From positions 1-35,272 of the IMG/VR virus record IMGVR_UViG_3300032285_002075: a stretch of DNA of 35,272 nucleotides; one strand, written 5' to 3'. This document shows positions 6,057-13,948 of this stretch, one piece after another. The DNA comes from a virus. Numbering within the stretch: position 1 is the first letter of the stretch; every line of letters starts with the position of its first letter. The notes under the pieces are model-generated. The model was not told where the DNA came from. It ran no database searches and saw nothing but the letters and a program-made list of their open reading frames with translations. Made by a program: the position numbers and the translations under genes.

Positions 6057-8108
6057 TTAGGGCGTTCCAACCTTGCCATCCGAGATAGGAACAAACGCCC
6101 AAATCAGGCCACCAGCGACCCGTTTGCGGGCTCGACCAAAGCCAAGCTCTCTCATGATTGTTCCGATCTGCATTTGGTCGGCACGGGTTTGGCGCTCGAC
6201 GGGCTTGTCGATGGCCTCGCTCAGGAGCACATCGCTGGTGATGGGGCGATCGACATTGCTGGGCTTTTGAAGCCAGCGGATGATGGCGGGCTTCCATGGG
6301 CTTTCGACCATGTAGGACTCGTTCTCACGGTCCACAGCGGCTGCTAATTCCTGACTGAGGTGGTTGGGTTCACCAGCGCGGTAGGCAGCGACGGCTGCGG
6401 ACCAAATGGCGTCACGTTCAAGCAGGAGGCCATCGACCTGGATCATCTGGCCGTTGGTGTCTACGGGGATGACCCAGAAGCGGCGGTTGCCGGTGTCATC
6501 GACTAGGAAGCCGGTGTCCTTATTGGTGGAGCCGACGATGATGCAGCGCCGTGGGAAGGCTTCGGTGGTGCGCCCGTAGGGCACGCGGAAGGTGTCGGTC
6601 TGCTGCGAGAGGAAGGCTTTGACGTTGCCGGCATGACGGCGGCCGGTGATGTGATCGAGTTCTGCCCACTCCATAATCCAAGAACGATGCAGCACCAGGA
6701 GGTCGTCCTTGCTGGATACATCACGCAGGGCATCGGAAAACCAAAGGCCACCGAGGTTGCGCCAGAAGGTGGACTTACCGCAGCCTTGTGGACCCATGAG
6801 CACGCAAGCGGTGTCGTGCTTGGTGCCGGGTTCGTAGACGCGACGAACAGCAGCGACCAGGGTCGCCTTGATCATGGCGTCGTAGAGGGTGTGGCCGTTA
6901 TCGCGTGGCCGTAGGTACGCGGATGCGAGGCAATCAATGGGAACAAGCGGAACGTTCTCGGCTACGTGGTCCAGGTATTCGCGGACGGGATCGTATGGGT
7001 TTTCAAGGGCGACGGTGAAAAGAGCATCGGCGGTGAGTTCCTTGGATACCTTCACGCCCATCTGGGCGAATTGGAGGTAGTACAGCTCGATCTTGTCGAG
7101 GGGTTTTTGGTCGAGCTCGATGGCTTGGAGGAAGACGTTCCAACGCAAGCGGGTGCCGAGCTGCTGACGCATGAGCGCCAGGAGTTCATTGGATTCGAGC
7201 TTCAAGAGTTTGCCTGAGCTGGCGGCGGTGCTAGGTTCGCTCTGGAGTGTTTGTTTCGAGCCCTGGCTATGGAGATGGCCGGGGCTTTTTTGTGCGCCGG
7301 CTAGATGGAAGAGCGTGCCAAGGCCAACGCCGTTACCGGTGAAGGTGGACCATTTGGCTTCGCAGATGCCGGGCTCGAACTTGCCGGATGCTGCGGACCA
7401 GTCGATCCAATCGGTAAGCAGGGAATCATCACCGACGCTATGGAGCGCCATGCCGACCTTGACCCATTCGTCGTAATCGTCAGCAGCAGAGGCTGGGATG
7501 CGTGCCAGGTAGTCGCGTGCGCGCTGGGCGTCGGATGCTGGATCAGGAATGCGCAGCAGCGGTGCCGGTTCAGGCTTGCGGTGCATCTGCTGAAGGATCA
7601 GCGATGGCGCCTCGGCCATGGGTAGATCTGAAGGCGAACGACCGCGGAGCCACTTGTATGAACCGGTGATGGGGTGAGCACCGAGCACAACGGATTGGCA
7701 ACCAGTCCAGCGAAGTTCGAGCTGCTCGCTTGGCGTGGAGGATTTGAGCTTGGTGGTCTTGATTTGGTCCCAAAACGGGCGTGGGACTTGATAGATGATT
7801 TGCAGGCGGCCATCGCGGCCGGATGTGACCGCCCATGACTTGGGAAGTTCAGAACGGCGGATGCCGATGGATTCGAGCACCTCGGATGCACCGAGGCCGT
7901 CGTGATCGACAAACAGCAGGCCACCGGATGATGGACCGGCTAGGACACCGACTGCGACGGCACGGCCGGCGGTGATTTCAGCGGAAAGCTGATCCTTGGT
8001 GAGTGGGTTCTTTTGCCACTCGGGTTGGTAAGGGCGTTTGTCATTACCGACCGCAACAAAGCCCCAGTGGTCGGGCAGCTCAGCGAGCTGCGCAATAAGC
8101 GAATGCAT
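6057..8108 (-). CDS. PrimPol-PriCT-VapE primase/helicase
   Basis: This 683-aa replication protein has three modules. Residues ~1-170 are an AEP-type primase-polymerase with the acidic motif LFVDHDG (65-71) and GAHPITGSYKW (143-153). Where many relatives have a histidine in the second motif, this one reads GRLQIIY (about 100-106). Residues ~195-270 match PriCT_2 (YLARIPASAADDYDEW, WIDWSAASGKFEPG). Residues ~375-640 are a VapE/SF3-like helicase with Walker A GPQGCGKST (439-447), WIMEWAEL (478-485), PRRCIIVGSTN (519-529) and RRFWVIPVD (542-550). It would prime and unwind phage DNA and probably rely on the host polymerase. A repeat-rich origin candidate lies just beyond its stop codon. Confidence 0.92.
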   Translation of the reverse strand: MHSLIAQLAELPDHWGFVAVGNDKRPYQPEWQKNPLTKDQLSAEITAGRAVAVGVLAGPSSGGLLFVDHDGLGASEVLESIGIRRSELPKSWAVTSGRDGRLQIIYQVPRPFWDQIKTTKLKSSTPSEQLELRWTGCQSVVLGAHPITGSYKWLRGRSPSDLPMAEAPSLILQQMHRKPEPAPLLRIPDPASDAQRARDYLARIPASAADDYDEWVKVGMALHSVGDDSLLTDWIDWSAASGKFEPGICEAKWSTFTGNGVGLGTLFHLAGAQKSPGHLHSQGSKQTLQSEPSTAASSGKLLKLESNELLALMRQQLGTRLRWNVFLQAIELDQKPLDKIELYYLQFAQMGVKVSKELTADALFTVALENPYDPVREYLDHVAENVPLVPIDCLASAYLRPRDNGHTLYDAMIKATLVAAVRRVYEPGTKHDTACVLMGPQGCGKSTFWRNLGGLWFSDALRDVSSKDDLLVLHRSWIMEWAELDHITGRRHAGNVKAFLSQQTDTFRVPYGRTTEAFPRRCIIVGSTNKDTGFLVDDTGNRRFWVIPVDTNGQMIQVDGLLLERDAIWSAAVAAYRAGEPNHLSQELAAAVDRENESYMVESPWKPAIIRWLQKPSNVDRPITSDVLLSEAIDKPVERQTRADQMQIGTIMRELGFGRARKRVAGGLIWAFVPISDGKVGTP

Positions 8109-8305
8109 CAGCAGTTCTCCAGGATCTGCTGCGCTTCAGCGATGATCGCGGCGGCTTCGGGTGTGGTCATGCCGCGATAGCGGACGTGGAAATCGGTGTA
8201 GGCGGAGATGTGCTCAGCGAAATGGCGAGCTGATTCGATGCTTGGCCGCTTGGCTGGTCCAAGGCAGCGGCGATAAAAAGCGATGAGGGGATCCTGTTGC
8301 GGCAT
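8108..8305 (-). CDS. Small helical protein, unknown function
   Basis: This 65-aa protein is coded between the VRR-NUC nuclease and the primase-helicase. Its stop overlaps the primase start as TGATG. It begins PQQDPLIAFYRRCLGPAKRP and ends in an amphipathic helix (TPEAAAIIAEAQQILENC). I do not recognise the family. The tight coupling supports a real gene with a possible accessory role in replication. Confidence 0.65.
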   Translation of the reverse strand: MPQQDPLIAFYRRCLGPAKRPSIESARHFAEHISAYTDFHVRYRGMTTPEAAAIIAEAQQILENC

Positions 8306-8334
8306 GGTTGCTGCGTTTCTGCTCCGTGGTGCGG

Positions 8335-8724
8335 TCAGACAGTGGCGGATCCGCCGCAGGCTGGTGGCTCTGATGTTGTAATTCGTAACGCATCCGCAAC
8401 AGAGCGAGCGATGCCAGCTATGCCACCGGCCTTGCGGACGGCTTCAAGGAAGTTGTGCTGAGCAGGCGTGATGCGGCCTGTGGCGGTTTTGATTTCGATT
8501 GCGGTGAAGACAGCGAGCTGCTGCCCGACGTGCTCGGGTTCGACCGTGATGGTGCGCCAGCCAATGAGATCGGAACCACCGGGTGATGCGACACCGAACT
8601 GGACGTAGCGACCGGTGCGCGGGTCGGGAAGCTTGCCGCTGTTATTGCGAAACACTCGCAAATGCGGATGCGTGCCAAGCGCTAGGCGGATTCGTTGCTG
8701 AAGATCTGTTTCAGCATTAGCCAT
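8335..8724 (-). CDS. VRR-NUC domain nuclease
   Basis: This 129-aa stand-alone PD-(D/E)XK nuclease is of the VRR-NUC family, common next to SF2 helicases in phages. Visible motifs are RVFRNNSG (23-30), PGGSDLIGW with D52, FTAIEIKTATG with E77 and K79, and Q89 (PAQHNF). Such proteins probably process branched DNA during replication or recombination. Its ATG lies 8 nt inside the end of the helicase gene. The stop is followed by a 29-nt gap before the next gene. Confidence 0.88.
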   Translation of the reverse strand: MANAETDLQQRIRLALGTHPHLRVFRNNSGKLPDPRTGRYVQFGVASPGGSDLIGWRTITVEPEHVGQQLAVFTAIEIKTATGRITPAQHNFLEAVRKAGGIAGIARSVADALRITTSEPPACGGSATV

Positions 8725-10090
8725 GACGCGCCCCGCGGGCGCTGTGAATGCGATACGCCCAGCCGGGAGCGTAGCCCCGCTGTTTAGCTACGGCCAGCAA
8801 CTGATCCAGTGAGCGGGCTTGGGATTGCTCACGACGTGCACGTAGATAATCCGCGCGGGCTTGTTGGCGTTGCAGTTCACGCAACTGGCCATCACGTTGT
8901 TCGATCTCGCGTGAACTGGGTTGAGATTCAGCGCCGCAGCAGGGGCAGATCGGTGCCGGTTTGAAAGCTGCATAACAAACCGAGCACTGACGCACTGCAG
9001 GGTGTGAGGCGTCGGAACGCCCCCGCCGCGGCTTATCGGATAGTGAATGGTCGCGTGGATCGTCGGGGAATCCGTGCCTGGAAACGTTGCCGACATGATC
9101 CAAGATGATGGCGGCCGCCTTCCCTGGCGCAGGACGAAGCACGCGACCAACTTGCTGGAGATAGAGCGCCTGTGATTGCGTGGGGCGTAGAAGGATTGCA
9201 ACACCGGCATCGGGGCAATCGAAGCCTTCGCTGACGACATCTACGGTGACCAGCACCTTGATGGTGCCGGAAGCAAGGCCGGCGACAAGTTGATCGCGGA
9301 TGTCGGGCGCTGTGGTGCCGAGCAATGTGGCGGCGGGTATGCCTGCGGCGTTGAAATTGGCAGCGACGTGCTCAGCGTGTGAGGTGGTGCACGTGAAACA
9401 AATGGCTGGCAGGTCAGCACCGAGCTTTTGGTAATGGCTGATGGCATCACCCGTGATGCTGGGCTTGTCGATGCGTTCGGCTGCTTGCTCGGGTTTGTAA
9501 TCACCAGCGCGTGTGCGCAAGCCTGAGAGATCGGCCTGGACTGGTGGCGCAAAGATGCGCGCGGGCGTGAGATAGCCATCGGCCACCAGCTCGGCAACGG
9601 ATGGACCGATGACAATGTGGTCAAAGGTGCCACCAAGGCCGCGGCCATCAAGGCGTGTTGGTGTGGCGGTGACACCAAGGCGAAAAGCATCAGGCCAGTG
9701 GTTTAGGACGCGCTCCCATGAACCAGCGCAGGCGTGGTGCGCTTCGTCAATGATGATGAGGTCGGGTTTGTAGCTGCACAGATCGAGCCTGCGAACGAGC
9801 GTTTGCACGCTGGCCACTTGCACCTTGCTGGTGGTGCTGCGGTTGCCGGAAGCGATGATGCCGTGCTCGACGGCGGCGGCTGTGAGCTTGCTCGATGCTT
9901 GGCGCACCAGCTCACGGCGGTGCACGAGGATCAGGACGCGGCGGCCACGTTTGGCGGCGCTGCGGGTGATCTCAGCGAAAACGACGGTTTTGCCTGCACC
10001 GGTTGGCAGGACCAACAATGGTGCGCGAACGCCTTGGCGGTAAGCCTGGCGAAGGTCTGCGACCGCTTGGGCTTGATAAGTACGAAGCAT
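8717..10090 (-). CDS. SF2 DNA helicase (SSL2/DEAD-like)
   Basis: This is a superfamily-2 helicase of 457 aa from the ATG at 10090. The frame extends to a GTG at 10123, but GGGGAG sits a suitable distance before the ATG, and the family usually opens with an LRTYQ-like motif as here. Motifs numbered from the ATG are LPTGAGKT (Walker A, 28-35), IIIDEAHH (112-119) and GVTATPTR (139-146), and a later QQVGRVLRPAPGK motif VI. A cysteine cluster (CSVCYAAF, then CPCCG) near residue 370 is a zinc ribbon. It is the first gene of the leftward replication operon and is followed by VRR-NUC, PrimPol-VapE and the small protein. Confidence 0.92.
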   Translation of the reverse strand: MLRTYQAQAVADLRQAYRQGVRAPLLVLPTGAGKTVVFAEITRSAAKRGRRVLILVHRRELVRQASSKLTAAAVEHGIIASGNRSTTSKVQVASVQTLVRRLDLCSYKPDLIIIDEAHHACAGSWERVLNHWPDAFRLGVTATPTRLDGRGLGGTFDHIVIGPSVAELVADGYLTPARIFAPPVQADLSGLRTRAGDYKPEQAAERIDKPSITGDAISHYQKLGADLPAICFTCTTSHAEHVAANFNAAGIPAATLLGTTAPDIRDQLVAGLASGTIKVLVTVDVVSEGFDCPDAGVAILLRPTQSQALYLQQVGRVLRPAPGKAAAIILDHVGNVSRHGFPDDPRDHSLSDKPRRGRSDASHPAVRQCSVCYAAFKPAPICPCCGAESQPSSREIEQRDGQLRELQRQQARADYLRARREQSQARSLDQLLAVAKQRGYAPGWAYRIHSARGARHG

Positions 10091-10248
10091 GTATTGACGG
10101 CTCCCCGAAGCACAGGCATACACGGAGAGCGCGGGCGATTGTACAGCAAAATCAATGAGTTGGCGGGAACTTTAAAGAGATGCGACGAGACGGGGGGAAA
10201 ATGCGGGAAGCTGCGGTAAGGTGCTGCGGAACCAGAAATCCACTGCCT
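10091..10248. promoter_or_regulatory. Divergent early control region
   Basis: This region lies between the leftward helicase operon and the rightward recombination operon, so promoters for both must lie here or nearby. On the minus strand a TACAAT -10-like hexamer (plus-strand ATTGTA, 10138-10143) would start transcription about 40 bp before the helicase ATG; no good -35 is evident. On the plus side AACTTTAAAGAG (10168-10179) is a weak AT-rich candidate. No clear operator palindromes are seen. Confidence 0.4.
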
Positions 10249-11094
10249 ATGGACAATGCCGAATACCACGCGCACCCGGCTGTCTCGAAGTCTCACCTCG
10301 ATCAGGTGGCTCGCAGCCCGCTGCATTACTGGGCTCGCTACGTGGACCCCAAGCGCGAGGTGCCAGAACCCACGCCAGCCATGACCATCGGCTCAGCGCT
10401 GCACACCCATGTGCTGGAGCTGGATCAGTGGGACGCCAACTACGTGGTCATGCCCGAGGGCATCGACAAACGCACCAAAGCAGGCAAGGCGGAATGGGAA
10501 GCTTTCTGCGCTATTGCTGGTTCACGCACCGTGCTCAGCCGCGCTGATGCCGATCTGGTGATGCGGATGGGTGAAGCGGTTTATGGCCACCCAGCTGCTG
10601 CTGCGCTGCTTGCTTTACCAGGTATGGCGGAAACCACTTGGATGTGGCGCGATGAAAGCAGCGGCCTTCAATGCAAATGCCGCCCCGATTGGCTGACCAA
10701 CGACGGCAGTTTGGTGATCGACTTGAAGACCACCGAGGATGCAAGCCCCAAGGGGTTTCAGAAGTCGGTGGCCAATTTCCGCTACCACGTGCAGGCCGCC
10801 TGGTATCTGCACGGGTTAGAGCAAGCGACCAAGCGTTGCCCTGAGCAGTTTGTGTTTATCGCCGTTGAGAAGAAGCCACCATTTGCGGTGGCGGTTTATG
10901 CGGCTGATGCGGACATGATCCGCGAAGGTTGGCGCACGGCTGAGCGTGATCTTGAGGTGCTTGCTGTTTGCAAGGACATGGACCGCTGGCCTGGTTACAG
11001 CGAGGCGGTTGAGCCGATCAGCTTGCCGCCATGGATGCTGCCGCGGCCACAGGGAGCAGCAATGACCCAACCACCTGAAATCGAGACTTACTGA
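10249..11094 (+). CDS. RecE/ExoVIII-like PD-(D/E)XK exonuclease
   Basis: This 281-aa protein starts at the ATG at 10249. The open frame extends 69 nt upstream, but the family typically begins near a YHAHPAVSKSHL motif, here at residues 6-17. Nuclease motifs are GSALHTHVLE (48-57), CRPDW (D147), VIDLKTT (D158, K160) and YHVQAAWYLHG (179-189). It would resect double-stranded DNA 5' to 3' to make single strands for the RecT-like annealase encoded next (TGATG overlap). Together these genes form a RecET/Red-type recombination module. Confidence 0.88.
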   Translation: MDNAEYHAHPAVSKSHLDQVARSPLHYWARYVDPKREVPEPTPAMTIGSALHTHVLELDQWDANYVVMPEGIDKRTKAGKAEWEAFCAIAGSRTVLSRADADLVMRMGEAVYGHPAAAALLALPGMAETTWMWRDESSGLQCKCRPDWLTNDGSLVIDLKTTEDASPKGFQKSVANFRYHVQAAWYLHGLEQATKRCPEQFVFIAVEKKPPFAVAVYAADADMIREGWRTAERDLEVLAVCKDMDRWPGYSEAVEPISLPPWMLPRPQGAAMTQPPEIETY

Positions 11095-11771
11095 TGACTG
11101 AATCAACAGCACTAACGACCACCAGCTCGGTGTTCTCTGGTATCCAGGCTTTTGAGGATGCCCAGCGCATTGCAAAGGCATTGGCTAGCAGCACACTGAT
11201 CCCCCCACAGTTTCAAGGGCAGCAGGGCTTTGCCAACTGCCTTGTGGCACTTGAGATCGCAAACCGGATGCGGATGAGCCCGTTCCAGGTAATGCAGAAC
11301 CTGCACATCATTCACGGCCGCCCTAGCTGGAGCAGCCAATTCATCATTGCGATGATCAACGGTTGCGGACGGTTCAGCCCGTTGCGCTATGAGATGAGCG
11401 GTCAAGGCGACAACTTGTCTTGCTATTGCGTGGCGACCGAGCTGTCCACAGACAAAGAGTTGAAGGGTCCAACCGTCACGATGGCGATGGCCAAGAAGGA
11501 AGGCTGGGCTACCAAGACCGGCTCTAAATGGATCACCATGCCGGAGCTAATGATTCGCTACCGCGCTGCTGCTTTTTGGGGCAGACTTTTCGTTCCTGAA
11601 CTTTTAGTAGGTATCCAGGCAGAGGAGGAAGTGCTCGATATTCAGCCAGTGACCGTTAGTGAAAAGCCTCCGGCGGTAACGCTTGAGAAGTTGAACGAAA
11701 AAATCAAACAACCACCGCCGCCGAAGGAGGAAGTGGTCCATGATGGGGAGATTGATGATGAGCTTTTCTGA
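11094..11771 (+). CDS. recT: RecT-family single-strand annealing protein
   Basis: This 225-aa protein follows the RecE-like exonuclease with a TGATG overlap. RecT features include the ANRMRMSPFQVMQNLHIIHG segment (about 57-76), SWSSQFIIAMIN, and the conserved C-terminal part MIRYRAAAFWGRLFVPELL. It would anneal complementary single strands during phage replication and recombination. The last 50 residues are Pro/Lys-rich and end in an acidic GEIDDELF tip, like the SSB C-terminal tail. The following gene overlaps the last 32 nt in another frame. Confidence 0.87.
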   Translation: MTESTALTTTSSVFSGIQAFEDAQRIAKALASSTLIPPQFQGQQGFANCLVALEIANRMRMSPFQVMQNLHIIHGRPSWSSQFIIAMINGCGRFSPLRYEMSGQGDNLSCYCVATELSTDKELKGPTVTMAMAKKEGWATKTGSKWITMPELMIRYRAAAFWGRLFVPELLVGIQAEEEVLDIQPVTVSEKPPAVTLEKLNEKIKQPPPPKEEVVHDGEIDDELF

Positions 11772-11976
11772 CTATCTGACGCCAAAGGAGTTGGCTGAGC
11801 GTTGGCGCAATATCGTCACGCTGAGCACGCTCGATAACTGGCGCTCTAGCCAGAACCGCGGACCAAGATTTGTGAAGATCGGCGGGCGGGTTTTGTATCC
11901 GCTTGCCGAAGTCGAGGCTTACGAAACCCGCAATCTTCGCGGTATTCCCAACCATCCCCCTACCCAACGACCATGA
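11740..11976 (+). CDS. HTH protein, MerR/excisionase-like
   Basis: This 78-aa protein has a helix-turn-helix of the excisionase/AlpA type: YLTPKELAERWR (about 11-22), then LDNWRSSQNRGPRFVKIGGRV, the recognition helix and wing. Similar small proteins act as Xis factors or regulators. The first ATG (11740) is preceded by AAGGAGG at good spacing; ATGs at 11755 and 11758 are alternatives. It overlaps the end of recT and is coupled by ATGA to the SSB-like gene. With no CI-like repressor seen, it is a main candidate for control of integration/excision or early transcription. Confidence 0.75.
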   Translation: MMGRLMMSFSDYLTPKELAERWRNIVTLSTLDNWRSSQNRGPRFVKIGGRVLYPLAEVEAYETRNLRGIPNHPPTQRP

Positions 11977-12341
11977 CCTTCAAAGCCAACGGCGCATTAT
12001 TCAAGAACACACCCGAAAAGCTCCAGCAGCGCTTGGGTGATCGGTACGACGCAAACCGGAACTACCCACTGTTTGATGGCGTATTCAGCATCAAAGAAGA
12101 AGACCGGCTGGCGTTTGCCACTTATGTGATGAATGCTGAGCCAAACGATCGGAGCGAAATTCCGGTGAAGATCAGCGGCTGGGCAAAACAAGCCAGCAGC
12201 GGTCAAAGCTATTTGAGCTTGGCTTTTGAGCCGGACTACAAAACCCAAAAAGCCATTGACGAAAAGATGGCTGCCGCGGGCGCTGCCCAGAGCCTGGCCA
12301 AGGCAACAGGTGGTGAGGTTATCGACGCGGATCTGTTCTAG
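11973..12341 (+). CDS. Putative phage single-stranded DNA-binding protein
   Basis: This 122-aa protein follows recT and the HTH gene. The central segment (EIPVKISGWAKQASSGQSYL, then SLAFEPDYK) has the shape of an OB-fold strand pair, like SSB-type or DUF736-type proteins. The C-terminus is disordered-looking and ends in EVIDADLF, an acidic tip with a final Phe as in bacterial SSB. An ssDNA-binding role is inferred from these features and the recombination neighbourhood; no family match is certain. Its TAG stop shares a CTAG with the stop of the convergent gene. Confidence 0.55.
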   Translation: MTFKANGALFKNTPEKLQQRLGDRYDANRNYPLFDGVFSIKEEDRLAFATYVMNAEPNDRSEIPVKISGWAKQASSGQSYLSLAFEPDYKTQKAIDEKMAAAGAAQSLAKATGGEVIDADLF

Positions 12342-12541
12342 CGATCCATTAGCGCCAGCTCCAGTCGGGCGATTTCATTGACCGCCCGCTGGAGTATTTC
12401 CTGCTGGTGGTAGACCTGCTTGAGAAGCTGCCCCGCGAGCTTGCCTGCTTGCGGGGTGTTCTCTAGGAGCCGGCAGTCGGCTTCGAGCTTGAAAAGCTTT
12501 TCGGGCGGGATTTCAATGGACAGCCACTCACCAAAGTTCAT
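12338..12541 (-). CDS. Small helical protein, faintly NblA-like
   Basis: This minus-strand 67-aa gene sits inside the plus-strand early block. I start it at the ATG at 12541; the frame extends 25 codons further, but that stretch looks non-coding. The protein is nearly all helix: IPPEKLFKLEADCRLLENTP, then LAGQLLKQVYHQQEILQRAV. Its size and the spacing of FKL, QA, L-x-KQ and QE resemble NblA, the phycobilisome-degradation adaptor carried by some freshwater cyanophages. This resemblance is weak and by eye; a coiled-coil protein of unrelated function is equally possible. Confidence 0.5.
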   Translation of the reverse strand: MNFGEWLSIEIPPEKLFKLEADCRLLENTPQAGKLAGQLLKQVYHQQEILQRAVNEIARLELALMDR

Positions 12542-12564
12542 TAGACCGGGGGTGTACCGTCCCC

Positions 12565-12867
12565 ATGATGCCCATGCAATGCCCAAAGTGCAGTAGTAGG
12601 AACCACCGAGCACCAATCACGAACAGCCAACTTGAAGATCAAACCGTCCGCAAGCGCAAATGCGTTGATTGCGGTGAGGTGTGGTTCACGGTGGAGTTGA
12701 AGGTGCCGAGCTATGCGGTGGGCTGGTCGTCGGGACACCAAAGCAAACCTGTGCTGCGGGTGCCGCTGGAGCTGACGGCTAGCCACTTGGAGCCGATGGA
12801 TTCGCGTGAGGCATTGGCTAAAGCCAACCGCGAGCGGTGGGCAGCCGTGAATCATGACGAAACGTAA
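12565..12867 (+). CDS. Zinc-ribbon protein, NrdR-like N-terminus
   Basis: This 100-aa protein starts at 12565, though the ATG at 12574 is also possible and gives a cleaner MQCPKC start. The first ~45 residues form a four-cysteine zinc ribbon: CPKCSSRNHR, then RKRKCVDCGEVWFTVE. This is the layout of the NrdR zinc ribbon. The ATP-cone of NrdR is absent, so it is not a full NrdR; the remaining ~55 residues are unrecognised. It may bind nucleic acid. It opens the string of small early genes. Confidence 0.7.
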   Translation: MMPMQCPKCSSRNHRAPITNSQLEDQTVRKRKCVDCGEVWFTVELKVPSYAVGWSSGHQSKPVLRVPLELTASHLEPMDSREALAKANRERWAAVNHDET

Positions 12868-12927
12868 CAGACCCGCAGCACTGTGCACCGTGTGCGGTGT
12901 AAAGTAGCAGCGTTCACCACACTCCAC

Positions 12928-13071
12928 ATGATTACCAACCCTTGTATTAACCGCATCGGCGCTCTTGTGCTGTTGCTCGCGGTCTATACCGCCGGCCGGT
13001 CAGATGGCCACCAACAAGCCGTTGCCTCGATGGCTAACCGTCCTGCTTGCCACACGGAGCTGAAGCCATGA
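12928..13071 (+). CDS. Small membrane protein (47 aa)
   Basis: From the ATG at 12928 this codes 47 residues with one hydrophobic segment (IGALVLLLAVYTAG) after a short polar N-terminus and a polar tail. The stop overlaps the next start as ATGA, which supports reality. The frame is open further upstream to 12883, but that part has no membrane character. The function is unknown; small phage membrane proteins can act in host takeover or superinfection exclusion. Confidence 0.5.
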   Translation: MITNPCINRIGALVLLLAVYTAGRSDGHQQAVASMANRPACHTELKP

Positions 13072-13238
13072 CCGAACGCCGTTTTTACTTCCAAATCACC
13101 AGCGCCAACATTTGCGAGTGCATCTGGGCGCACAGCTTCACCGATGCAAAAGCCAAGGCCGCTCAAGAGTGGCTGCCTTGGTGGAACGAGCTGGAATGGC
13201 TCAACCCTGAAACCGTTACCGACCTGCCCCGCGATTGA
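13068..13238 (+). CDS. Hypothetical protein (56 aa)
   Basis: From ATG 13068, overlapping the previous stop (ATGA), it begins TERRFYFQITSANICECIWA and contains FTDAKAKAAQEWLPWWNELE. It is aromatic-rich and looks like a small alpha/beta domain. It resembles phage proteins with a 'transit of a variable per-residue translation' type beta-hairpin plus helix, but I do not recognise the family. Its stop overlaps the next start as TGATG. Confidence 0.6.
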   Translation: MTERRFYFQITSANICECIWAHSFTDAKAKAAQEWLPWWNELEWLNPETVTDLPRD

Positions 13239-13528
13239 TGGCGCCAAAGTCCAAGATTTCTGAAGCGACCGTTCGCGCCATTCTTCTTACTAAAGGCACC
13301 CATCAAGCCACAGCTGCGATTCATGGCGTTTCGTGGCAAGCTGTCCAGCAAATCCGCCTGGGCAAAATCCACAAGACCACAGCTCCAGAGGTGCCGCGCT
13401 GGGCAAATCCTGGCAAACACTCTTGTGAGCTGTGCCGCCACTGGCTCAAAGGTGGCTGCACCCTGGGATTTCCAGAACCAACCGAAAATTTGCTATTCGC
13501 AAATGAGTGCAACCTCTATTCCAAGTGA
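13238..13528 (+). CDS. HTH plus four-cysteine module protein
   Basis: This 96-aa protein starts at ATG 13238 (TGATG overlap); an in-frame TTG lies one codon upstream. The N-terminal half (ATVRAILLTKGTHQATAAIH, then GVSWQAVQQIRLGKIHK, up to about residue 46) is a helix-turn-helix like those that accompany homing nucleases or resolvases. The C-terminal part holds C63, C66, C74 and C91 around W69, GFPE (77-80), F87-A88 and Y94. The same cysteine module recurs in the protein at 14461-14841. It is probably a metal-binding domain fused to a DNA reader; the function is unknown. Confidence 0.7.
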   Translation: MAPKSKISEATVRAILLTKGTHQATAAIHGVSWQAVQQIRLGKIHKTTAPEVPRWANPGKHSCELCRHWLKGGCTLGFPEPTENLLFANECNLYSK

Positions 13529-13688
13529 TTTCACGGCTTTTCAAGCGGGCATCCAAGAGGAACGCCAAAGGATGAAATTCTTGATTGACCTAAGGGTTGA
13601 CCAACTCAAAGCCATCCCTAGTCTCAAGAACCGCTCGCAGCTTTGCGAAGAGCTGTGGCGCCTTCGTCAGTATTGCGACCTCGAATGA
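13503..13688 (+). CDS. Hypothetical helical protein (61 aa)
   Basis: It starts at ATG 13503 inside the end of the preceding gene (26-nt overlap) and ends with an ATGA overlap into the next gene. The upstream part of this frame (from 13323) is a shadow of the HTH-cysteine gene. The protein is largely helical and charged, with FQAGIQEERQRMKFLIDLR and KNRSQLCEELWRLRQY. The family is not recognised. Confidence 0.6.
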   Translation: MSATSIPSDFTAFQAGIQEERQRMKFLIDLRVDQLKAIPSLKNRSQLCEELWRLRQYCDLE

Positions 13689-13948
13689 AATCCCACGAAC
13701 TTGACCTGAACCGTGCCCGTTTCATGGACCAGCTCTATGACGCCAGCGGCCGCACTTGCGGCCTTTACACCGGACTGTGGCAGGAGTTTTGCGCCAGCCT
13801 TGGCGCTAATTTCCGCGACATCGACGGCGCTGAGATCAAAGCCGACTGCATCCGCGCCATCGGTATCACCGAGAGTGTGCTTGCTGAGAAACACGCCACG
13901 GCTTGCATGGAAGTGATCCGCAAGCACCTATGCCGGGGGTGGGAATGA
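13685..13948 (+). CDS. Hypothetical protein (87 aa)
   Basis: It starts at ATG 13685 (ATGA overlap) and reads KSHELDLNRARFMDQLYDAS. The middle has LYTGLWQEFCASLGANFRD and the end IRKHLCRGWE. It contains four cysteines spread along the chain, and its helices are amphipathic. I do not recognise it. It is coupled to a 27-codon membrane peptide by another ATGA. Confidence 0.65.
   Translation: MKSHELDLNRARFMDQLYDASGRTCGLYTGLWQEFCASLGANFRDIDGAEIKADCIRAIGITESVLAEKHATACMEVIRKHLCRGWE

Noticed and set aside
12854-12907. 17-codon ORF with a CTVC motif after the zinc-ribbon gene
   Set aside because: Too short to support, and no coupling to the following gene; noted only because it begins MTKRNRP and carries a C-x2-C.
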